Source: AP-15 sp963738185 (GTDB lineage Bacteria > Pseudomonadota > Alphaproteobacteria > ATCC43930 > CGMCC-115725). From it: a DNA stretch of 64,000 nucleotides. The notes under the pieces were generated by a model, which made no database searches, was not told the DNA's origin, and worked only from the letters and a program-made list of their open reading frames with translations. Positions 1 through 8,984 of the stretch are shown here, in pieces; positions within the stretch are counted from its first letter, which is position 1, and each line of letters opens with the position of its first letter. The translations under genes and the position numbers were made by a program. The stretch lies in the NCBI GenBank assembly GCA_963738185.1, contig CAVTVA010000003.1:1302001-1366000 (forward strand), read 5' to 3'.

Positions 1-1312
1 GTCACCGGATACGGCACGGTCAACGGCCGGCTGGTCTTTGTCTTCAGCCAGGATTTCACCGTGTTCGGCGGCTCGCTCAGCGAAGCGCATGCCGAAAAGA
101 TCTGCAAGGTCATGGACCAGGCGATCAATGTCGGGGCGCCGGTGATCGGGCTCAACGATTCCGGCGGTGCGCGCATCCAGGACGGGGTGGCCTCGCTCGC
201 CGGCTATGCCGAGGTGTTCGAGCGCAACGTCCTGGCCTCGGGCGTGGTGCCGCAGGTGTCGATGATCATGGGGCCGTGCGCCGGCGGTGCGGTCTATTCG
301 CCTGCGATGACCGATTTCATCTTTATGGTCAAGGACACCTCGTATCTGTTCGTGACCGGGCCCGAGGTGGTCAAGACCGTCACCCACGAGAGCGGTGACG
401 CAGGAGGAGCTGGGCGGTGCGCTGACCCACACGACGCGCTCGGGGGTGGCCGACCTTGCCTTTGAGAACGATGTCGAGGCGCTCCTGGAATTGCGCCGGT
501 TTATCGACTTTCTGCCGGCTTCGAACCGGGTACAGCCGCCGTTGCGGCCGACCGCCGATCCGCGCGACCGGGTCGAGCCGTCGCTCGACACGCTCGTCCC
601 GAGCAATCCGAACAAGCCCTACGACATCAAGGAGCTGATCCTCAAAACCGTGGACGAGGCCGATTTTTTCGAGATCCAGGCCAATTTCGCCCGCAACATC
701 GTGATCGGCTTTGCCCGCATGGAGGGCTCGACGATCGGCATCGTCGCCAACCAGCCGATGGTGCTGGCCGGCTGCCTCGACATCGACAGCGCCCGCAAGG
801 CAGCGCGCTTTGTGCGGTTTTGCGACTGCTTTAACATTCCGATCGTGACCTTTGTCGATGTGCCGGGGTTTCTGCCGGGAACCGCGCAGGAATATGGCGG
901 CATTATCAAGCATGGGGCGAAGCTGCTGTTTGCGTTTGCCGAGGCGACGGTGCCCAAGGTCACCCTGATCACCCGCAAGGCCTATGGCGGCGCCTATGAC
1001 GTGATGAGCTCGAAGCATCTGCGCGGCGATGTGAACTTTGCCTGGCCGTCGGCCGAGATCGCGGTGATGGGGGCAAAGGGTGCCGTCGAGATCATCTTTC
1101 GCGCCGACCTCGGCGACGCCGCGGCGATCGAGGCGCGCACCGAGGAGTACCGCGAGAAATTCGCCAACCCGTTTGTCGCCGCCAGCCGCGGCTTTATCGA
1201 CGACGTGATCGAGCCGCGCGACACCAGGCGGCGGATCGCCCGGGCACTCGCCATGCTGCGCGGCAAGCAGCTGACGAACCCGCCCAAAAAACACGACAAC
1301 ATTCCGCTATAG
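1..1312 (+). CDS. pccB: Acyl-CoA (propionyl-CoA) carboxylase beta subunit, 5' end outside window, one frameshift
   Basis: Carboxyltransferase subunit of a biotin-dependent acyl-CoA carboxylase, most like propionyl-CoA carboxylase beta, which moves carboxyl from carboxybiotin to propionyl-CoA. The reading is open from base 1 and lacks roughly the first 80 residues of a family usually about 510 aa long. Visible signatures are LNDSGGARIQ, GPCAGGAVYSPA in the N-terminal crotonase-like half, and VPGFLPGTAQE with KAYGGAYDVM in the C-terminal half. The frame changes near base 391: after KTVTHE the family sequence continues as VTQEELGGA one frame over, so one extra base (the A at about 391) fits. Conservation continues to the natural stop, so I read this as a probable sequencing indel. 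The alternative is a real pseudogene. No alpha subunit lies in the window. Confidence 0.9.
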
Positions 1313-1347
1313 CCGGCAGATCGCGACTGCTGGGTGCCGCGCGAACA

Positions 1348-1431
1348 CCCTCACCCACCCGGCCTTGCGGCCGGGTCCCCCCTCTCCCGCAATGCGGGAG
1401 AGGGTGCCGAGCGCAGCGAGGCGGGTGAGGG
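1348..1431. repeat. Intergenic palindromic repeat (REP-like)
   Basis: An outer palindrome (CCCTCACCC at 1348-1356, GGGTGAGGG at 1423-1431) encloses two stem-loops, one around a CCGGCC core at about 1359-1376 and one of CCCTCTCCCGC/GCGGGAGAGGG at about 1380-1404. It lies between two convergent genes and may end transcription of both. A related unit occurs at 36061-36178. Confidence 0.7.
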
Positions 1432-1435
1432 ACCC

Positions 1436-2361
1436 TCAGCCGTCGAGGATTGTGCCGGCGGCGATGCCGGCCTCGCTCGCGGCGATCTTGGCGCCGGTGT
1501 CGAGCCGCACCCGCGAGACCTCGACGTAGCCGCCCTGCGCCAGGATGCGCAGCCCCTCGGGGCCGGCCGAGACGACCTCGCCGATCTTTTTGCCCGCGCA
1601 CCGCGCCAAAGGTCGCGGCAGGGATCTTTTTCGCGTCGAACAGATAAAGCTTCTGCTCGCCGTGCATGGTCCACGCACCCGGCGCCGGGTTGCAGCCGCG
1701 GATCAAATCGTAGATGAAATCGACGTGACTGGCCCAGTTGATCCGGGATTCGGCGTCGCGCACCCAGCCTTCATAGGTGGCGCGGCTCTCGTCCTGGGTG
1801 GTCTCGATCGCCCGGCCCTTGACGACGAGGTCGGCAGCCTCGACCAATGCCTCGACCCCCATCGGGAAGATTTTGTCGAAATAGAGCGAGCCGGCGGTGT
1901 CGTCCGGGCCGATCGCGATGTGCTTTTGCAGGATCACCGGCCCTTCGTCGAGCCCGGGGGTCGGGCGGAAGATCGACAGCCCGGTCTCGCTGCGCCCGCG
2001 GATGATCGCCCACGGGATCGAGGACGGCCCGCGATGCAGTGGCAAGAGCGAGGGGTGAAACTGGATCATCCCATATTTCGGGATCGCGCAGAATTCGGGC
2101 GGGGCGAACAGCAGGACATAGGCCATGACGCCGAGATCGGCTTTCAGATCGGCAAGGGCGCTCTTTGCCTCGTCGCTCGAATAGCGCGGGAAAGCGATGC
2201 ACGGCGAGCCCGCGCTCCTCGGCGGCGGCGACCAGCGGGTCGGGGCGCGCGCCCGGCTTGTCGGGTGCGGCGAACACGCCGGCGATCTCGTCGCCGCGCG
2301 CGATAAAGGCTTCGAGCGCGGCCTTGCCAAAGGCCTGCTGGCCGACGATGACGATGCGCAT
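1436..2361 (-). CDS. Formyltransferase family protein (FTHFDH-hydrolase-like / Fmt-like), two frameshifts
   Basis: Begins MRIVIVGQQAFGKAAL with a GGAGGG Shine-Dalgarno just upstream. It has the Rossmann-like formyltransferase fold motifs IQFHPSLLPLHRG and GLDEGPVILQ. The FHPSLLP form with no Asn before the His resembles the hydrolase domain of 10-formyl-THF dehydrogenase more than true Fmt, so it may act on 10-formyltetrahydrofolate. The C-terminal part (KKIGEVVSAGPEGLRI) looks like the OB-like Fmt C domain. The family frame is broken twice: near 2190, where a CCC run has one base too many, and near 1590. Total length across the shifts is about 307 aa, as expected. Convergent with the carboxylase gene. 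The exact substrate is unknown. Confidence 0.8.
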
Positions 2362-2543
2362 TTCGTTCCCTCCGATGCTGACCGCTCGATGGCGCGCCGC
2401 GCCGCTCGGGCTTCGCGCAGGCCCGCCATCATCCCTGCCGCAGAGTTTCACGCCAGCCAGCCCGCAGGCAAGCCGGTAGTGCCTCAGTTTGAATGCGGCT
2501 ATAATCGAACGCCGCGGCGGGAGAAAACAGACGGGACTCTCAA

Positions 2544-2726
2544 ATGCGCACCCTGACTGCTTACGGAATCGGCGTCGTTATCGTTCTCGCCGTGCTTAAC
2601 GGCATAGCATGGAAAGCAGGAACGCCCCGGCTGCACGGCCTAAACGTGTTTTCTGCCGGCTTCGCCCTTGGGGTGCTCGGGACCTACATTTCGGCTTGGC
2701 TTTACGGATACCGCCGGATCGCCTGA
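2544..2726 (+). CDS. Small hypothetical membrane protein (60 aa)
   Basis: Sixty residues with two hydrophobic stretches (about 7-24 and 36-53) separated by a short polar loop, ending in YGYRRIA. No clear Shine-Dalgarno and no recognised family. It sits between the divergent formyltransferase gene and the methyltransferase gene. The two-helix pattern makes it more likely than a chance frame, but coding status is not certain. Confidence 0.45.
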   Translation: MRTLTAYGIGVVIVLAVLNGIAWKAGTPRLHGLNVFSAGFALGVLGTYISAWLYGYRRIA

Positions 2727-2823
2727 TTTCATACTGAGTCACTACCGGCAAGCCCGTCGACGCCGCTGGCTCGCCACACCTCGGCATGGCATGCTCTGCC
2801 AGGTGGAACGTGCAGAGGCGGCG

Positions 2824-3477
2824 ATGGCCGTTATCGATACCGAAGGTGAAGCGCTCGGGCTGCCGCCCGGCGCGTTTAGCAAGCTCGACGCGGAAGAGGA
2901 CGAAATCTTCTACGAGCCGGCGCGGCTGGTTTGCCATATCGACGACGGCGCCATCGCCGCGCTGACCGAGCTTTACCGCGGCGTGCTGCCGAGGGGCGGC
3001 GTGCTGCTCGACCTGATGTCGAGCTGGGTCAGCCATCTGCCGCCCGAGAACGCATATTCAGAGGTGATCGGCCACGGCATGAACGCCGAGGAGCTGGCCG
3101 CCAACCCGCGCCTTTCCCGCTGGTTTGTGCAGAACCTGAACCGCGACCCGCTGCTGCCGCTCGCTGATGCCAGCGTCGATGCGGCGATGATCTGCGTTTC
3201 GATCCAATACCTGGAGCGGCCGATCGCGGTATTGCGCGAGATCGCGCGCGTGCTGCGGCCCGGCGGGCCGGTCGTGATCGGCTTCTCGAACCGCTGCTTT
3301 TGGACCAAGGCGGTGGCGGTTTGGCGCGCTCTCGACGACGCGGGCCACGCCAAGCTCGTAGAGCAGTATCTGCGCCACGCCGGCTTTGCCCGGATCGAGA
3401 CCCATACTTTGGCGGAATGGGTCGAGGACCAGAGCGACCCGATGACGGCGGTGGTCGGCCGCGCGCCCGCGGTGTAG
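2824..3477 (+). CDS. SAM-dependent methyltransferase-like protein
   Basis: About 217 aa. LLDLMSSWVSHLP stands in the position of motif I of class I methyltransferases, although the usual glycine-rich loop is degenerate. ASVDAAMICVSIQYL fits motif II, and LREIARVLRPGGPVVIGFSNR is the typical post-motif segment of ubiE-like Methyltransf_11 proteins. The ATG at 2824 (MAVIDTEGE) was chosen because upstream codons read through low-complexity sequence. An ATG at 2791 is possible. Substrate unknown; the glycine-poor motif I makes weak or altered SAM binding possible. The next gene lies 36 bp downstream on the same strand. Confidence 0.7.
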   Translation: MAVIDTEGEALGLPPGAFSKLDAEEDEIFYEPARLVCHIDDGAIAALTELYRGVLPRGGVLLDLMSSWVSHLPPENAYSEVIGHGMNAEELAANPRLSRWFVQNLNRDPLLPLADASVDAAMICVSIQYLERPIAVLREIARVLRPGGPVVIGFSNRCFWTKAVAVWRALDDAGHAKLVEQYLRHAGFARIETHTLAEWVEDQSDPMTAVVGRAPAV

Positions 3478-3513
3478 ATTGACCTAACGCAACAACCTGC
3501 GCGGAGATGACGG

Positions 3514-4407
3514 ATGGAGCTCGGCACCTTGCTGCCGTTGGGCGATATCGGCGGCGATCCGGCGACGGTGCGCGAATACGCGCAGGCCGCTGAGGCGATC
3601 GGCTACGATTTTGTCGAGGCGCCGGACCATGTGCTCGGCGTCAACGCGGCGAGCCGGCCCGGCTGGGACCGCAACACGTCGGAGGATTTGTTCCACGACC
3701 CGTTTGTGCTGTTCGGCTATCTGGCCGGCTGCACCCGCACGCTCGGCTTTTCGACCGGCGTCTTGATCCTGCCGCAGCGCCAGACCGTGCTGGTGGCCAA
3801 GCAGGCGGCCTCGCTCGACGTGCTGTCGGGCGGCCGGTTCCGGCTCGGCATCGGGGTCGGCTGGAACGAGGTCGAGTTCACCGGCCTGAACGAGGATTTC
3901 CACAACCGCGGCCGGCGCTCCGCCGAGCAGGTCCAGGTCATGCAGCAGCTGTGGGCCGAGCCGCATGTCAGCTTTAAGGGCCGCTGGCATACGATCGAGG
4001 ATGCCGGGATCAACCCGAGGCCCGCCTCGGGCCGGGTGCCGGTGTGGTTTGGCGGGCATCACGACCGCACCCTGGAGCGGATCGCTAAATGGGGCGACGG
4101 CTGGATGCCCAACGCCTACCCGCCCGATCAGACGGCGACCGAAATCTTCGACCGGTTGCGGCATATGACCGAGCAGGCCGGCCGCGACCCGGCCAAGATC
4201 GGGATTGAGGTGTGGGTGTCGATGGGCACCGGCGATGAAGCCGATTGGGCGCGCGATACGCGCTTCTGGAAGGCCGCCGGCGCGTCGCATATCTGCCTGA
4301 CGACGACCTTCAGCCGCCGCCATCATCAGCGCATCGCCGGCCATGCGATGACCGACCACCTCGCGGCATTGCGCCGCTATCACCGCGCGGTTGCCGAGGC
4401 ATTATGA
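3514..4407 (+). CDS. LLM-class (luciferase-like) flavin-dependent oxidoreductase
   Basis: 297 aa with the luciferase-like TIM-barrel pattern: MELGTLLPLGDIGGDP at the N-terminus, the core GGRFRLGIGVGWNEVEF, and PVWFGGHHDRTLERIA. The layout resembles the TIGR03619 group of F420- or FMN-dependent monooxygenases and reductases, so cofactor and substrate cannot be fixed from sequence. The stop overlaps the dapD start by 4 nt (ATGA), which suggests co-translation with the lysine genes, although no role in that pathway is known. Confidence 0.8.
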   Translation: MELGTLLPLGDIGGDPATVREYAQAAEAIGYDFVEAPDHVLGVNAASRPGWDRNTSEDLFHDPFVLFGYLAGCTRTLGFSTGVLILPQRQTVLVAKQAASLDVLSGGRFRLGIGVGWNEVEFTGLNEDFHNRGRRSAEQVQVMQQLWAEPHVSFKGRWHTIEDAGINPRPASGRVPVWFGGHHDRTLERIAKWGDGWMPNAYPPDQTATEIFDRLRHMTEQAGRDPAKIGIEVWVSMGTGDEADWARDTRFWKAAGASHICLTTTFSRRHHQRIAGHAMTDHLAALRRYHRAVAEAL

Positions 4408-5276
4408 GAGCGGCGCCGATGACCGCTGCCGATCTCGCCGTCGCCGTCGATGCCGCCTGGGAGGCGCGCGACGGGATTTCGCCGGCGACCCGCGGGGCCG
4501 CGCGCGCGGCGGTCGAGGCGGCGCTTGACGGGCTCGATGCCGGGGAGCTGCGCGTCGCCGAAAAGACCGAGCGCGGCTGGCAGGTCCATCAATGGCTGAA
4601 AAAGGCGGTATTGCTGTCGTTCCGGCTCAACGACATGGTCGAGATCCCGGGCGGCCCGACCGACCCCGAGCGAGGGGCGTCGCGGTGGTGGGACAAGGTG
4701 CCGTCGAAATTCGCCGGCTGGTCGTCGAACCGCTTTCGCGACGCCGGGTTCCGCGCGGTCCCAGGCGCAATTGTGCGCCGCTCGGCCTTTATCGCGCCCA
4801 ACGTCGTCCTGATGCCGAGCTTTGTGAATGTCGGCGCCTATGTCGATAAGGGCACAATGGTCGACACCTGGGCGACGGTCGGGTCCTGTGCGCAGATCGG
4901 CGCCAATTGCCACCTCTCGGGCGGGGTCGGGATCGGCGGCGTGCTCGAGCCATTGCAGGCCGAGCCGGTGATCATCGAGGATGACTGCTTCATCGGCGCG
5001 CGCAGCGAGGTCGTCGAAGGGGTCATCGTCGAGCAGGGCTCGGTGCTGGCGATGGGCACCTTTATCAGCGCCACGACCAAGATCGTAGACCGCAACACCG
5101 GGCAGATTCATCTGGGACGGGTCCCAGCCTACTCGGTCGTGGTGCCAGGCTCTTTGCCCGGTCGGGCATTGCCTGACGGCAGCCCTGGCCCGAGCCTCTA
5201 TTGCGCGGTCATCGTCAAGACGGTCGATGCGCAGACCCGCGCCAAGACCGCGATCAACGAGTTGCTGCGCGAATGA
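4404..5276 (+). CDS. dapD: 2,3,4,5-tetrahydropyridine-2,6-dicarboxylate N-succinyltransferase
   Basis: 290 aa. Catalyses succinyl transfer from succinyl-CoA to tetrahydrodipicolinate in the succinylase branch of lysine/DAP synthesis, in the cytoplasm. An N-terminal helical part is followed by a left-handed beta helix of hexapeptide repeats from about residue 125 (VNVGAYVDKGTMVDTWA, SGGVGIGGVLEPLQ, FIGARSEVVEGV). The ATG at 4404 overlaps the upstream stop and gives a length close to the usual 275-285 aa. Its own stop overlaps dapE by 4 nt. Pathway order and overlap leave little doubt. Confidence 0.95.
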   Translation: MRAAPMTAADLAVAVDAAWEARDGISPATRGAARAAVEAALDGLDAGELRVAEKTERGWQVHQWLKKAVLLSFRLNDMVEIPGGPTDPERGASRWWDKVPSKFAGWSSNRFRDAGFRAVPGAIVRRSAFIAPNVVLMPSFVNVGAYVDKGTMVDTWATVGSCAQIGANCHLSGGVGIGGVLEPLQAEPVIIEDDCFIGARSEVVEGVIVEQGSVLAMGTFISATTKIVDRNTGQIHLGRVPAYSVVVPGSLPGRALPDGSPGPSLYCAVIVKTVDAQTRAKTAINELLRE

Positions 5277-6430
5277 GAAACGCCGCGCTCGATCCGGCGG
5301 CGCTGGCGGCCGAGCTGATCCGGCGGCCGAGCGTCACGCCCAAGGACGAGGGCGCGATCGACATTGTCGCCGGGCATCTCGCAGACCTCGGCTTCACCTG
5401 CCACCGCCTGGTGTTCGGCGAGGGTGACGACGCGATCGTCAACCTCTACGCCCGGATCGGCCGAGGCCGGCCCAATTTGTGCTTTGCCGGGCACACCGAC
5501 GTGGTGCCGCCGGGCGCGCGCGAGGCCTGGTCGTTCGACCCGTTTTCGGCGAGCCTGCGCGACGGCGCGCTGTGGGGGCGGGGTGCCGTCGACATGAAGG
5601 GGGCGATCGCCGCTTTTATCGCCGCGGCCGAGCGCTGGCTCGCCCAACAAGGCGACGGTTTTGAAGGCTCGATCAGCCTCTTGATCACCGGCGACGAGGA
5701 AGCGGCGGGGCTGAACGGCACCCGCAAGGTGCTCGAATGGCTGGCGGCGCGCGGCGAGACGCTCGACGCTTGCCTCGTCGGCGAGCCGACCTCGGCTGCG
5801 GCACTCGGCGACATGATCAAGATCGGCCGGCGCGGCAGCCTGAATGGGCGGCTGACCGCCCACGGCGTGCAGGGCCACACCGCCTATCCGCACCTCGCCG
5901 ACAACGCCGCCCATCGCCTGGTGGCGATGCTGCAGGCCCTGACCACGGCCGAGCTCGACCAGGGCTCCGAGCATTTCCAGCCCTCGACCCTGCAGGTCGC
6001 GACGATCGATATCGGCAACCCGGCGGCCAATGTGATCCCGGCCGAGGCGCGCGCGGTGTTCAACATTCGCTTCAGCGATCGCTGGACCGGCGAAAGCCTG
6101 AAGCGCTGGCTCGGCGAACGGCTCGACGCGGCCGGCGGACGCTATACGCTCGACGTCACAGTCAGCGGCGAATCGTTTCTGGTGGCGCCCGGCGCGGTCA
6201 CCCAGGCGTTGAGTGAGGCGATCCGCCGCGTCACCGGCCGGATTCCCGAACTCAGCACTACCGGAGGCACCTCCGACGCGCGCTTTATCCAGGCCTATTG
6301 TCCGGTCGCCGAGTTCGGCCTGGTCGGGCAGACCATGCACAAGGCCGACGAGCGGGTCGATCTCGCCGACCTCGCCGCCTTGACCGAGATCTACCACAGC
6401 TTTCTCGATCTGTTCTTCGAGCGTCCCTGA
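5273..6430 (+). CDS. dapE: Succinyl-diaminopimelate desuccinylase
   Basis: 385 aa M20 zinc metallopeptidase that removes succinate from N-succinyl-LL-DAP, two steps after DapD. Metal and catalytic motifs are visible: GHTDVVPPG (His74, Asp76), RGAVDMKGA, TGDEEAAG, and the C-terminal TGGTSDARF and MHKADERV. The dimerisation domain lies between, around RRGSLNGRLTAHG. The start ATG overlaps the dapD stop (ATGA), so the two are translationally coupled. Confidence 0.95.
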   Translation: MRNAALDPAALAAELIRRPSVTPKDEGAIDIVAGHLADLGFTCHRLVFGEGDDAIVNLYARIGRGRPNLCFAGHTDVVPPGAREAWSFDPFSASLRDGALWGRGAVDMKGAIAAFIAAAERWLAQQGDGFEGSISLLITGDEEAAGLNGTRKVLEWLAARGETLDACLVGEPTSAAALGDMIKIGRRGSLNGRLTAHGVQGHTAYPHLADNAAHRLVAMLQALTTAELDQGSEHFQPSTLQVATIDIGNPAANVIPAEARAVFNIRFSDRWTGESLKRWLGERLDAAGGRYTLDVTVSGESFLVAPGAVTQALSEAIRRVTGRIPELSTTGGTSDARFIQAYCPVAEFGLVGQTMHKADERVDLADLAALTEIYHSFLDLFFERP

Positions 6431-6450
6431 TCCGCGAGCAACGGTGCACG

Positions 6451-7029
6451 ATGGCGGCGACGGCATGGCGGCTGGAGGTGCGCTCGGCGGTGGTCGGCAG
6501 CTTGCGGCTGGCCAAGGGCGATCGTCGCGGGCTGGCCTGTTTCGATCGCACGCTCGACGGCTTCTGGCGCTCGTTTCTCGCCGGGGTGCTGAGCTACCCG
6601 TTTTATCTGTTTTTGTTGACGACGCGGGTCAGCCTCGCGCAATGGCGGACGGCCGGTGGCGCGCCGATCGTTTTGGTCCAGACGATCGCTTATGTGATCG
6701 CCTGGGTCGCATTTCCGCTGCTGATGCTGCCGGTCTTGCGCTGGATCGGCCGCGAGCACCGCTTTTTCGACTTTATGGTCCCCTATAATTGGTGCCAGCT
6801 GCCGCAGAGCGTGCTGTTTGTGCTGGTCGGGCTCGATTCGGAGATCGGCCTGTTGGGCGCCCCGGTCGCGCAGGCGCTGGAGGTGGCCGCTGCGATCGCG
6901 GTCCTGGTCTATGAATGGTACATCGCCCGGGTGGCGTTGCAGACGACTGGCCTCGCCGCGACCCTGGTCGTCCTGGTCGATCTCGTGCTGGGCGTGATCG
7001 TCAGCCGCGCCGCCGGCAGCCTCTACTAA
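6451..7029 (+). CDS. Hypothetical multi-pass membrane protein
   Basis: 192 aa, starting MAATAWRLEVRSAV 21 bp after dapE. It has about four or five hydrophobic segments (roughly residues 33-52, 65-90, 107-125, 128-150 and 160-185). The N-terminal FDRTLDGFWRSFLAG segment and FFDFMVPYNW are reminiscent of small alphaproteobacterial transporter-like hypotheticals. No catalytic motif was recognised. Placement directly behind dapDE suggests the same transcript. Confidence 0.7.
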   Translation: MAATAWRLEVRSAVVGSLRLAKGDRRGLACFDRTLDGFWRSFLAGVLSYPFYLFLLTTRVSLAQWRTAGGAPIVLVQTIAYVIAWVAFPLLMLPVLRWIGREHRFFDFMVPYNWCQLPQSVLFVLVGLDSEIGLLGAPVAQALEVAAAIAVLVYEWYIARVALQTTGLAATLVVLVDLVLGVIVSRAAGSLY

Positions 7030-7047
7030 AGCCGCACGGATCCGCCG

Positions 7048-8049
7048 CTATCTGCGCCCGCCATCCTGGGCGAAGGGGCTCGGCTCCCCTATTGGTGGCG
7101 GGGATAACGAGGGTGCGGGGGAGGCGCGACCGGTCGGCTCGCCCGGCGCCGTCAGCTGCGTCAGCAGCTGGTCGAACGCCCGGGTTTGCCCTGCTGGCGA
7201 TGGCGTTCCGGATTGCGCGATACGAGGCGGCGACAGCGCTGGCGAGCGCGCGAGATGGTGGGATCGAACATGCGTGTGTCGCGGCTCCAGCTGGGCATGA
7301 GCAACGCGTCGCACGCGGGTCGGGCGGCTGACTGCCGCGTGCGCCGCTGCCTCATGCCGCGAGAAGGGCGGCGCAGTCCCGGCGGACACGTCCATCGGAC
7401 CGATCGAGGCGGCTGCGGGGCGCGGCGGCGCTGTCGGGGCGGGGTGCGCCGAAACGGTTCGTGCCGGGCTCGCGGGTGAAGTTGGAGGTGGAGAGTCCGA
7501 CGCGGGTTTGATCGAAGGTACGGGCGGCGATTTGCTTTCGGCCTGGTGCTGCGGCGGCGTCGGGGCGGGGCTTGGAATGGCGGCAGCGGCGGCCGGATGC
7601 GGCGCCGGCCCCGCTTCAAGCGAAGGCGGCGGCGATGGGTGCGAGGAAATCGGCTCGGCGGCGGCCATGGTCTTTTTCTCGGGTCCGGCGAGCAGCAAAA
7701 AACCGACGCCAAAAAAGGCGCCGACGGTCAGGCTCGCGACCAGCCCGACCAGTGCCAGACGGAACAGGGCGCCGGCTGAAACCGACAGGGCAGCCGGGGC
7801 GAGACGGCCGCCGGGTGTGGCAAGCCTCGGCGAGGTTGCCGTCACCGGCTCTTCGGCGTGGGTTTCTGCGGTTGCGCCTTCTCCGATGGCGATCTCGGAA
7901 AGTGGGCCGGGCTCAGTGATTGCCGGGTCGCCCAAGGGCCGGGGGCCAGCTTCGGTAAACAACCGGGGCTCCGCAGCGTCAGGGCGGCGGGCGCGCGGCT
8001 CAGCAAGAGAGAAAGCTTCGAATGTGATGCCGCGCATCGCTCGCCTCAT
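7048..8049 (-). CDS. Hypothetical single-pass membrane protein with proline-rich C-terminal region
   Basis: About 333 aa from the start MRRAMRGITFEAF; an ATG four codons later is equally possible. Roughly 90 polar residues precede one strong transmembrane helix (LFRLALVGLVASLTVGAFFG), followed by about 200 residues rich in Pro, Ala, Ser and His. This resembles periplasm-spanning TonB- or SPOR-like architectures, but no known domain was seen. A long opposite-strand frame exists over the same DNA. I prefer this strand because it gives a clean membrane helix and a sensible polar/hydrophobic layout. Confidence 0.5.
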   Translation of the reverse strand: MRRAMRGITFEAFSLAEPRARRPDAAEPRLFTEAGPRPLGDPAITEPGPLSEIAIGEGATAETHAEEPVTATSPRLATPGGRLAPAALSVSAGALFRLALVGLVASLTVGAFFGVGFLLLAGPEKKTMAAAEPISSHPSPPPSLEAGPAPHPAAAAAIPSPAPTPPQHQAESKSPPVPSIKPASDSPPPTSPASPARTVSAHPAPTAPPRPAAASIGPMDVSAGTAPPFSRHEAAAHAAVSRPTRVRRVAHAQLEPRHTHVRSHHLARSPALSPPRIAQSGTPSPAGQTRAFDQLLTQLTAPGEPTGRASPAPSLSPPPIGEPSPFAQDGGRR

Positions 8050-8228
8050 TTTGGCTGTATTCCATAGAGCATCCCCACGTCCGGCGAGGCTTCGAGCTGC
8101 CAACCTCGTGTTCTCGCCCGAGGAGGCTGCCGACGCCGCCGCGGGTCCACGGTCGCATCATTATTCTCCGCAGATTCTGTTTTGCAACCCCGAGGGCATA
8201 AACGGCGGCAGCCGGCTGATCTCATTTG

Positions 8229-8984
8229 CTAGTCCTGAGGGCCTTCGGGATAGCGCACCTCGACCAGGCAGAGACCTTCGGCCGGAGCGGTCGGGCCGCC
8301 GGCGCGGCGGTCGCGGGCGGCGAGCGCTATGGCGACGTCGGCGGGCCGCCACCGGTCGAGCCCGACCAGTTCCAAGGTCCCGGCCATGTTGCGCACCTGG
8401 CGATGCAGGAACGAGCGCGCCCGCGCCTCGATGCGAATCTCCTCGCCGATGCGGCTGACCTCGAGCGAATCGAGCGTGCGCAGCGGCGACCTCGCCTGGC
8501 ACAGCCGGTCGCGAAAGGTGGTGAAATCGTGGTGGCCGACGAGATGCCGCGCGCCCTCGCGCATCGCCGCGACATCAAGGGGGGGCGCCACCCGCCATAC
8601 CCGGCCGCGGTCGAGCGCCGCCGGCGCGCGCCGGTTCAGAATCCGGTAAAGATAGACGCGCTGGATCGCCGAGAGCCGAGCGTCGAACCCCTCGGGCGCA
8701 GCTTCGGCGGTGCGCACGCTGATCGCGGCCGGCCGCAAATGATGGTTGACGGCGCTGCGCAGCACCTGGGCGCGCACCGCGCGCGCGAGGTCGAGATGCG
8801 CCACCTGACCCAGCGCATGCACCCCGGCATCGGTGCGCCCGGCGCCGTGCACCGTGACCCTCTCGCCGCAAAACCGCGTGACCGCGGTTTCGAGCGCTTC
8901 TTGCACCGACAGGCCCTGCGGCTGGCGCTGCCAGCCGACCAGCCCGCCGCCGTCATACTCGATGGTCAGCTTGTAGCGGGGCAC
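8229..8984 (-). CDS. truA: tRNA pseudouridine(38-40) synthase TruA
   Basis: 251 aa. Isomerises uridines 38-40 in the tRNA anticodon arm. Begins with GTG (VPRYKLTIEYDGGG) and carries the catalytic motif GAGRTDAGVHA with Asp52. Later blocks are RVYLYRILNR, HDFTTFRD and RSFLHRQVRNMAG. The start lies inside the 3' end of fmt (19 bp overlap). The frame is open much further upstream, but that part is antisense to fmt and does not look like TruA. Confidence 0.95.
   Translation of the reverse strand: MPRYKLTIEYDGGGLVGWQRQPQGLSVQEALETAVTRFCGERVTVHGAGRTDAGVHALGQVAHLDLARAVRAQVLRSAVNHHLRPAAISVRTAEAAPEGFDARLSAIQRVYLYRILNRRAPAALDRGRVWRVAPPLDVAAMREGARHLVGHHDFTTFRDRLCQARSPLRTLDSLEVSRIGEEIRIEARARSFLHRQVRNMAGTLELVGLDRWRPADVAIALAARDRRAGGPTAPAEGLCLVEVRYPEGPQD

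Noticed and set aside
380..1294. Long opposite-strand frame over the carboxylase gene
   Set aside because: Arg/His/Gly-rich translation with no family pattern. The plus strand carries clear carboxyltransferase motifs.
7508..8458. 316-codon plus-strand frame
   Set aside because: Low-complexity translation without a membrane or domain pattern, and it overlaps truA. The minus-strand protein has a clean helix.
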